A stretch of 64,000 nucleotides of DNA, from NCBI GenBank assembly GCA_029817715.1, contig JARUPY010000605.1, forward strand, positions 3,286,001 to 3,350,000, read 5' to 3'. How positions within the stretch are numbered: position 1 is the first letter of the stretch; every line of letters begins with the position of its first letter. The translations under genes were made by a program, and so were the position numbers. Shown here piece by piece: positions 57,977 through 64,000 of this stretch. The DNA comes from Melastoma dodecandrum (taxonomy: Eukaryota; Streptophyta; Magnoliopsida; Myrtales; Melastomataceae). A model generated the notes under the pieces. That model was not told the DNA's origin. It saw only the letters and a list, made by a program, of their open reading frames with translations, and did no database searches.

Positions 57977-59359
57977 TGTTTCCATCGGGCGCAACTGAAG
58001 CTCGTTTTGAAAAAACTATCAGAAACCAGTGCCGGATACATGTGATACGTATAAATCGAATAATAAAATGCGATAAAAACACGAACCTCATTATCGCGGA
58101 TGTGACATTCGAGAGTCACAAACGTGACTCCTCTATAAGTATCCACGCACACGCGACACGAACACTTCGAACTCCTTTTGGTTGTATCCCTTGGAGTTAT
58201 TGGTAAGCTCTATTCTCATAAGCGTAGCCACAAATTTAACAATGTCTTGTTATATGTGTTTTTCTTTTATGGCTAAATTTCTCTCTTCTCTCTTTAAATT
58301 TCAATTCTCACACACTTCACTGTGTGTCTAAATCTCATAATTTATAATGTGATTCCTTAATCTATGGTTACCGTCACATTTAATTACCCGTAGCAAAGCT
58401 ACCATGTGTCGCTGGATGAGTAATCCCGTTATTAAAAATAATAATATAATATAATATAATTATAATTATAAATTAGATATATTCTACCAACTTAAATCTA
58501 ACGCTTCTAATATTTCAAAATAAAGTTTTAGTCCAACAAATTCTAATTATGAAATTTATATCTTTTAATTCTATATCAATTAGAAGTAAATAAATAATAT
58601 CCGTCTCGCGTAATTTTGCGTGCGACCCTCTAAGTTCTATATACGAAGGCAGTGTACATCCATACACAGAATGAGGTAATCGTCTATCAACAGTTTTCTG
58701 CCACCCAACATAATAAAATATTAGCCATGAACCAAAACCACTATGAATCAATTACTATGTAATTCAATCTCTTCATATCATCGACAACCCGATTAATTTA
58801 GTACATTAATCGTCACTGAATTAATCGTTTTACTTGATTTCTGAGATATAATATATCTTAACTTGAATAATAAACATTCATTTATGACCGTGTATTTAAA
58901 ATAACTAATATCTCAATCAACTGGTAAAGATGTCTAACTCTCTAATCCAAAAGAGCGATGAATCCTATATTGACTCAACATTATCCTCTCTACGCTTTCC
59001 ATATAGCCAATAACCGTATTACTCACAATCCGGTCAAAGACTGCTTAATACATGATATTATCTATAAACGAGTCGTGCCCAGTGTACTCTAAACTTGAGC
59101 ACCCCTAAGTATAACTTGGACATCCATCCCTCGATCTAGCTCGACCTAAATTATACTCGGCGTTGATTTAGATGTTCATGTCCCTTCTAAACATATATAT
59201 GATCAAAGACAATTTTAGATTGACAAATAATCAATCTATGAGACTTTATTGTAAATTAATTACGAGCAGAAAAGTAATTAATAAATTGTAAATACGCGCA
59301 TTTATTAACAACTATTCACATATATTACAAAACATGGCACATATGTGCACACACTAACA
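57977..59359 (-). repeat. Family T Copia LTR on the minus strand (3' LTR of Copia-4)
   Basis: The reverse complement starts TGTTAGTGTGTGCACATATG at 59359 and follows the other two family T copies (ACTGGGCACGACTCG, GGAGTCACGTTTGTGACTCT, CATTTTATTATTCGA), ending GCGCCCGATGGAAACA at about 57977. A purine tract lies at 59361-59370. Confidence 0.78.
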
Positions 59360-59374
59360 ATCTCCCACTTACAC

Positions 59375-60325
59375 TATTGCCAACCACTATGGACTCTCAA
59401 TCTTAGGCACTTCATATGGGACTCATGTTTCTGCTAAGGTAAGGCCTTTGTGAGTGGATCTGCGATATTTTCGCTAGTATCTACTTTACTTACAACTCAT
59501 CTTCCCTTTGAACAATTTCTCTAACGATGTCATAATTCCGTAAGACATGCTTGGATCGCTGGTGAGAACTGGTTCCTTTGCTTCTGCTATGGCAGCATTG
59601 TTGTCATGGTTTAACAGAACTTGACCATGACTACTAGGAACCACTTCAAGTTCAGTCATAAAATTATTGATCCATACAGCTTCTTTTGCTACTTCTGGAC
59701 TCTAGAGTTGTTATGTACTCAGACTCTACTGTAGAATCTGCAACTATTTCTTGCTTCAAACCTTTTCAGCAAACAGCCGCTTCATTTAGACAGAATACGA
59801 AACCGATATGCAAATTCAGATCATCACGATCTGACTGGAAACTAGCATCGGTATATCCTCTGACAACTAATTCCTCATCTTCTCCGTAAACAAAGAACAT
59901 ATCTTTTGTTCTTCTTAGATACTTGAGGATGGTCTTGACTATTGTCCAATGAACCTCTCTAGGATCACCCTGATATCTACTTGTCATGCTCAAAGCATAC
60001 GTGATATCAGGTCTTGTACATATCATAGAATACCTGATGGATCCAATAGTCGAAGCATATGGTATCTTACCCATCTTCTTTCTCTCCTCTAGTTTCTATG
60101 GATAAATCACCTTGGAGAGTTGTATACCATGTGACAAAGGTAAGAATCCTCTCTTGAAATATTGCATGATGAATCTCTTTAGTACCTTGTCAATATATGT
60201 ACAGCAGTCTCCTTTGTCTATCTCGATATATTCTAATACCCAAGATATAAGTCGTTTTCCCAAGATTTTTCATTGAAAAACACTTATTCAGCCCATCTTT
60301 GGTAAATTCAAGGCTGACATTGACC
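59375..60325 (-). pseudogene. Copia-4 RT end and RNase H remnant
   Basis: From right to left on the minus strand: RT end (YIDKVLKRFIMQ and FKRGFLPLSHGIQLSK), then KIPYASTIGSIRYSMICTRP, ITYALSMTSRYQGDPREVHW and RGYTDASFQSDRDDLNLHIG, then decayed RNase H up to the purine tract. It is closely similar to the Copia-2 RNase H. Stops and frameshifts are present. Upstream pol and gag are missing. Confidence 0.85.
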
Positions 60326-60462
60326 AGCAGCTATCTTTTGGACCTTTATCTTCTCGGCGATTTCGGGAGTCCATGACATGGCCAAATGGGCACAGTCACG
60401 AGTTGTTCCGACTCCTCGGCATGGCACGATAGATCACTTGACACATAATAGAGGGGCATTTT

Positions 60463-60626
60463 TGCATCTCCTCTTTGATCGGTGTGACTCCTCAGTTGAC
60501 TTATTAAAGAGACACTTACACTTATTCATCATTTAAAGTAATTACATCAATGAGGGATGTTTCATACCCCCTTTCATCATGTATAAATTGATGTATGCTT
60601 CAATACAATTGATATGTCTTCTATCA
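60463..60626 (+). repeat. Copia-5 5' LTR
   Basis: GGTGTGACTCCTCAGTTGAC, CACTTACACTTATTCATCAT and TTTAAATTGATGTATGCTT-type phrases are shared with 63091-63270. Confidence 0.75.
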
Positions 60627-60679
60627 TGGCATCTAGAACCACTATAATCGAGATCCCCGGTTCAGTTGAATTTCAATTT

Positions 60680-63075
60680 TCAACAATGTCTTATTCATCG
60701 ACGATTACACTCGTTTAGTTGGTTATTTCTACTGCGCCAGAAGTCGGAAGTCTATGAGTGTTTCACTCACCTCTATAATCATATTTCTACTCAATTATCG
60801 GGTAAGATCAAGGCTTTGCTATGCGATGGGGGTGGGAAATTTATCAACTCTGCCCTCTGATCGTTCCTCTAAGAACATGCCATCTGTCTTTAAGTAGCAT
60901 GCCCTTATACACTCTAACAAAATGGAGTGGCAGAACGACGTCACTGTCACCTTGCTAACCTTGTTCACGCCATCCTCATTCAGTCCTCACTACATCTCAC
61001 CTTCTGGGATCGCTTTCCTTCCGCCTCTATCAAATTCTAAATTTCATATCACCTACTATATCGCCATCCCCTCGATCTCTCTCCCTTACGCCTTTTTGGT
61101 TGCCTTCGTTATCCATATCTTGGCCATCTCGCCTGCCACAAATTATTCGCGCATTACTCAGACCATCACATGGGATACAAATGCTTCGACCTAGTCTCCG
61201 GAAAACTTCACGATAATCGACATGTTCATTTTCAGGAACAAGTTTTCCGGTATAAAGATCTTATTCCTTCATCTTTCGGTCACACCACATCTTCCCTTCC
61301 CCTACTCACATTCCCATTGCTTTGTCCCTGCCTTGCTCCAATATCTCAGTCCTCACCACTATCTACCTCATCTATGGTACCACCTTCTCCTACTGCATCA
61401 CCTCGGGCACCCTGCTCTAACTTCATCCCAACTGCTCCCCCCACGCTTACTATGCTCCCCTTGCGACATGGCATGATCACACATACCCGCAACGGTATCC
61501 AAAAGCCTCGAACCATTATAAGTTTACATACTATAGTGCACTTACCTCCCCCTACTTATTGTCTCGTCTTGGCTGACCCTAATTGGAAAGAAGCAATGGA
61601 TGAAGAGTTTCATTCCCTTCTTGCTAATGAGACATGGGCTCGTGTACCTCGTCATTTCTCTCAAAATTTGGTTGGTTGTAGGTGGTTGTTTAAGTTAAAG
61701 TTATGTGTTAATGGAAACATTGATCGTCATAAGGCACGCCTTGTGGCATAGGGATTTCATCAACGGCCGGGATTAGATTTCATCGATACCTTCAACCTGT
61801 CATCAAGCCTACCACCATTCGATTTGTTTTTACGTTGGGTGTGTCTTCTCATTGGCACTTCCATCAACTAGATGTTCGAAATGCTTTTCTTCATGGGCAC
61901 CTCAATGAAGCAATATTCATATGTCAACCTTCGGGATACGTTCATCGGTTGTATTTGGATCACATTTGTCTTCTTTGCAAGTCCCTGTATGGCCATAAAC
62001 AAGTGCCCCACGCATGGTTCAACCGTTTCGCCATTGTACTACTTATTCTGGGCTTTCACCAGTGCAATTATGACATGTCCCTTATCATCTTTCAATGGTA
62101 CAGAGTCACTATTGCTATTATATTTTGATGACATCATGTTTGTCGATTCCGACCCACGGCTGATGGACTGTATTGCCGTCTCCCTATTTGAGCAATTTGC
62201 CGTGAAAGATCTCGGCTTACCTTCCACCTTCCTCAATGTCCAAATAAGGCGAACTTCCAATGGCATTTTTCTCTCCCAAGGACACTACACTCAACGACTC
62301 ATTCAACATCATGGTATGGAGAAGTCGAAACCCACAAAACTACATTGTCTCCAAAAGTTTACCCTTCGACTGAGGATGTGTCATTGGTAAACCCTATGCC
62401 CTTCCGCACATTAATCGGTTCGTTGCAATACCCGACGCTCACTCGGCCTGATATTATGTATTCTGTCAGCCAGCTCAATCAATTTATTCAGTGTCTGACT
62501 ATAGTTCATTTGCAAGCCGCTCGTCATATCCCACGGTACTTGAACAGGACAACTGCGCTGGGTCTTCCTCTTAACGCCACTGACACTAGTCGTCTGGTTA
62601 CATATGCCGATGTCGATTGCGCTACCTGCCAAAAACGCGTCGATCCACCACTGGCAATGCGGTCTGCCTCAACAACACTCTCATTTCCCTGCGCTCAAAG
62701 AAACAACCCATGGTGGCACGTAGCTCAATTGAAGTAAAGTATCGAGCAATATATGCGGTTGCTGAAACAAATTGGCCAGCCTCTTTAGCTTGCGAGCTTC
62801 ACATTTCGCTTTGTGGGCCTTTACTCGTGTATTACGACAACCTTGGTGTTACTTACCTAGCTGCCAACCCGATTTAACATAACCGTACCAAGCACGTGGA
62901 TATTAACTACAATTTTGTCCGCGAACAGGTTCATTCTGGTGATGTCCTCATCAAATATGTACCTACGAAAGCCCAACGTGCTGACATTCTCACCAAAAGC
63001 CTTGGTTGCACCTCGTTTGTAGCTCAATGCTCTAATCTCAAGCTCCGGTATGAGCATGAGCTTGCGGCGGCGTAA
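60680..63075 (+). pseudogene. Copia-5 pol remnant: integrase, RT, RNase H
   Basis: Visible in order: FIDDYTRLVGYFYC-like integrase; KLHDNRHVHFQEQVFRYKD; PNWKEAMDEEFHSLLANETW; LFKLKLCVNGNIDRHKARLV followed by a stop; QLDVRNAFLHGHLNEAIFIC; LLLYFDDIMFVDSDP (catalytic YxDD altered to YFDD); VKDLGLPSTFLNVQI; FRTLIGSLQYPTLTRPDIMY; RRSTTGNAVCLNNTLISLRS; HVDINYNFVREQVHSGDVLI. Many frameshifts and stops. Confidence 0.82.
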
Positions 63076-63090
63076 TAGCTGGGTATTCAT

Positions 63091-63270
63091 TGCATCTCCT
63101 CTCCAATCGGTGTGACTCCTCAGTTGACTTATTAGAGAAGCACTTACACTTATTCATCATTTAAAGTTATTACATCGAGGGATGTTTCACACCTTTTTAT
63201 TATGTTTAAATTGATGTATGCTTTAATACAATTGATATATCTGATTACTTCCAATTATATGTCTTCTCCT
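63091..63270 (+). repeat. Copia-5 3' LTR
   Basis: Starts TGCATCTCCTCTCCAATCGG. It carries a ~20-bp extra segment before its end compared with the 5' LTR. The last bases are lost at the junction with solo LTR D. Confidence 0.65.
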
Positions 63271-63271
63271 C

Positions 63272-64000
63272 TGTTACACTAAGAGGGGGTTGAATTAGTG
63301 TTAAATTCTAATTGAAGATTTTTAACTCTTTTTCAATTAACCCCGCAGCGGAAGAAAACTTCTCTAAAAGAGAACCGTAGAGACAGATTTCTGTAAGACA
63401 GAACGTATGAATGTGATTGCACGATTTGTTTGATCCACACAAGACTTTTTATAGTGGTTCAACAATTTGCTTACGTCCACTCTTCACCCAGACTTTGGAT
63501 GGTTTTCACTCGGATTTAACTTCGTAACAATTACAGAAGGTGATCAACAATATATCTTTTTATAGCACAGACCAGACGGTTCTGCAACACATAAGACTGA
63601 GTGGCAAAGCACAGACCAGAAGGTTTTGTACCAAATGTGTCAACCCTCTATAGAACATACCTAAAAGGTTCTGTACCAGAGATGACTTGGTTTCAAAGAC
63701 AAACCGTAAGGTTCTGTACCAAAGATGGAAATCCTCTACAAACCAGAAGATTCTGTATCAGATATGACTAATTTCACAACACAGACCATAAGGTTCTATA
63801 CCAAAGATGTCGACCTTCTACAGCACGGACCGTAAGGTTCTGTACCACAGGTGACTGGATTTCAAAGCATAGACCGTAAGGTTCTGTACTGCAGTGACTA
63901 ACAAATGTAACCGGTTGTCGGATGTTTCCCTCAGGCGGTGTCCTCTCCTGCACAGCGACCTGCCGTGACTTCCTCCGAAACTTTTCACTTCGGCAGCATC
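63272..64000 (+). mobile_element. Family S LTR D, running off the window end
   Basis: Starts TGTTACACTAAGAGGGGGTT and follows solo LTR A collinearly (GAATTAGTGTTAAA, CCCCGCAGCGGAAGAAAACT, hairpin array, GACTTTGGATGGTT..TTCACT). The left flank is TCCTC. The other end lies outside the window, so whether it is solo or part of a full element is unknown. Confidence 0.85.
63564..63893 (+). repeat. Hairpin repeat array in LTR D, about 8 copies
   Basis: Core AGCACAGACCAGAAGGTTTT / ACCGTAAGGTTCTGTACC and variants every ~40-45 bp. Confidence 0.8.

Larger units (their letters stand above)
60463..63270 (+). mobile_element. Copia-5: small-LTR Copia element lacking gag and protease
   Basis: A short 5' LTR (about 60463-60626, TGCATCTCCTC..CTATCA) is followed at once by a decayed primer-binding site (TGGCATCTAGAACC against TGGTATCAGAGC). 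Then come integrase, RT and RNase H remnants, and a 3' LTR from about 63091. The link from primer site to integrase is only tens of bases, so gag, protease and early integrase are deleted. LTR starts are approximate, and the 3' end abuts solo LTR D. Confidence 0.75.

Noticed and set aside
24965..63275. CACTA (En/Spm) transposon ends, because family S copies show CACTAAGAGGGG near their tips
   Set aside because: The outer ends are TG..CA, and exact 5-bp duplications (AAATC, CAAAC) flank the TG..CA unit. CACTA elements make 3-bp duplications directly at CACTA.
1..64000. tRNA, rRNA or organelle-derived insertions
   Set aside because: None noticed by eye. A tRNAscan or organelle BLAST was not possible, so small ones could be missed.

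Overview
The window is nuclear DNA from a flowering plant, most likely a core eudicot. The evidence is the spliced genes with GT..AG introns, plant-only families (LONGIFOLIA, TCP, RPK2-type receptor kinase, UGT83-like glycosyltransferase) and abundant LTR retrotransposons. I cannot name the species. All readings are by eye; no database search or alignment was run.

Layout. 0.9-13.1 kb is gene-rich: a LONGIFOLIA/TRM gene (+), a mitochondrial bS21-type ribosomal protein (-), a CIN-type TCP factor of the TCP5/13/17 clade (-), a decayed NINJA/AFP-family C-terminal fragment (+) and an RPK2-type LRR receptor kinase (-). 14.0-15.4 kb is a non-coding element with ~115-120 bp terminal inverted repeats around a ~145 bp satellite array. 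16.2-17.35 kb is a dead hAT transposon. 18.2-19.2 kb is a two-exon gene of unknown function with a cysteine-rich tail.

20-36 kb is retrotransposon land: a Copia element with exact 5-bp target duplications but no reverse transcriptase (20.05-23.81 kb), a solo LTR (24.97-26.71 kb), and a second Copia element (about 26.9-35.6 kb) split by a 3.06-kb solo LTR of another family. 36.6-37.25 kb holds an EXO70 C-terminal pseudogene behind 40-bp tandem repeats. 38.1-43.2 kb is a second gene island, with a 10-exon alpha/beta hydrolase and a 13-exon WDR12 ribosome-biogenesis gene head to tail.

44-64 kb is mostly repeats around one intact gene. It holds a truncated Copia LTR with a (TAA)n run, a UGT pseudogene, two nested solo LTRs, an intact UGT83A1-like glycosyltransferase (51.2-52.6 kb), three Copia remnants, and the start of another solo-type LTR at the window end.

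Gene relations. The genes do not form a pathway. They look like a conserved chromosomal block: LNG, TCP13, the NINJA-family AFP4/TMAC2 gene and RPK2 are neighbours in Arabidopsis (AT3G02170 to AT3G02130, from memory), and WDR12 (AT5G15550) sits beside LNG1 (AT5G15580) in the duplicated segment. The rest of the window is explained by nested transposon insertion and LTR-LTR recombination. I found no convincing new multi-gene system. The least explained items are the inverted-repeat/satellite element, the hairpin arrays inside the solo-LTR family and an exon/intron-like tandem duplication at 57.06-57.49 kb.
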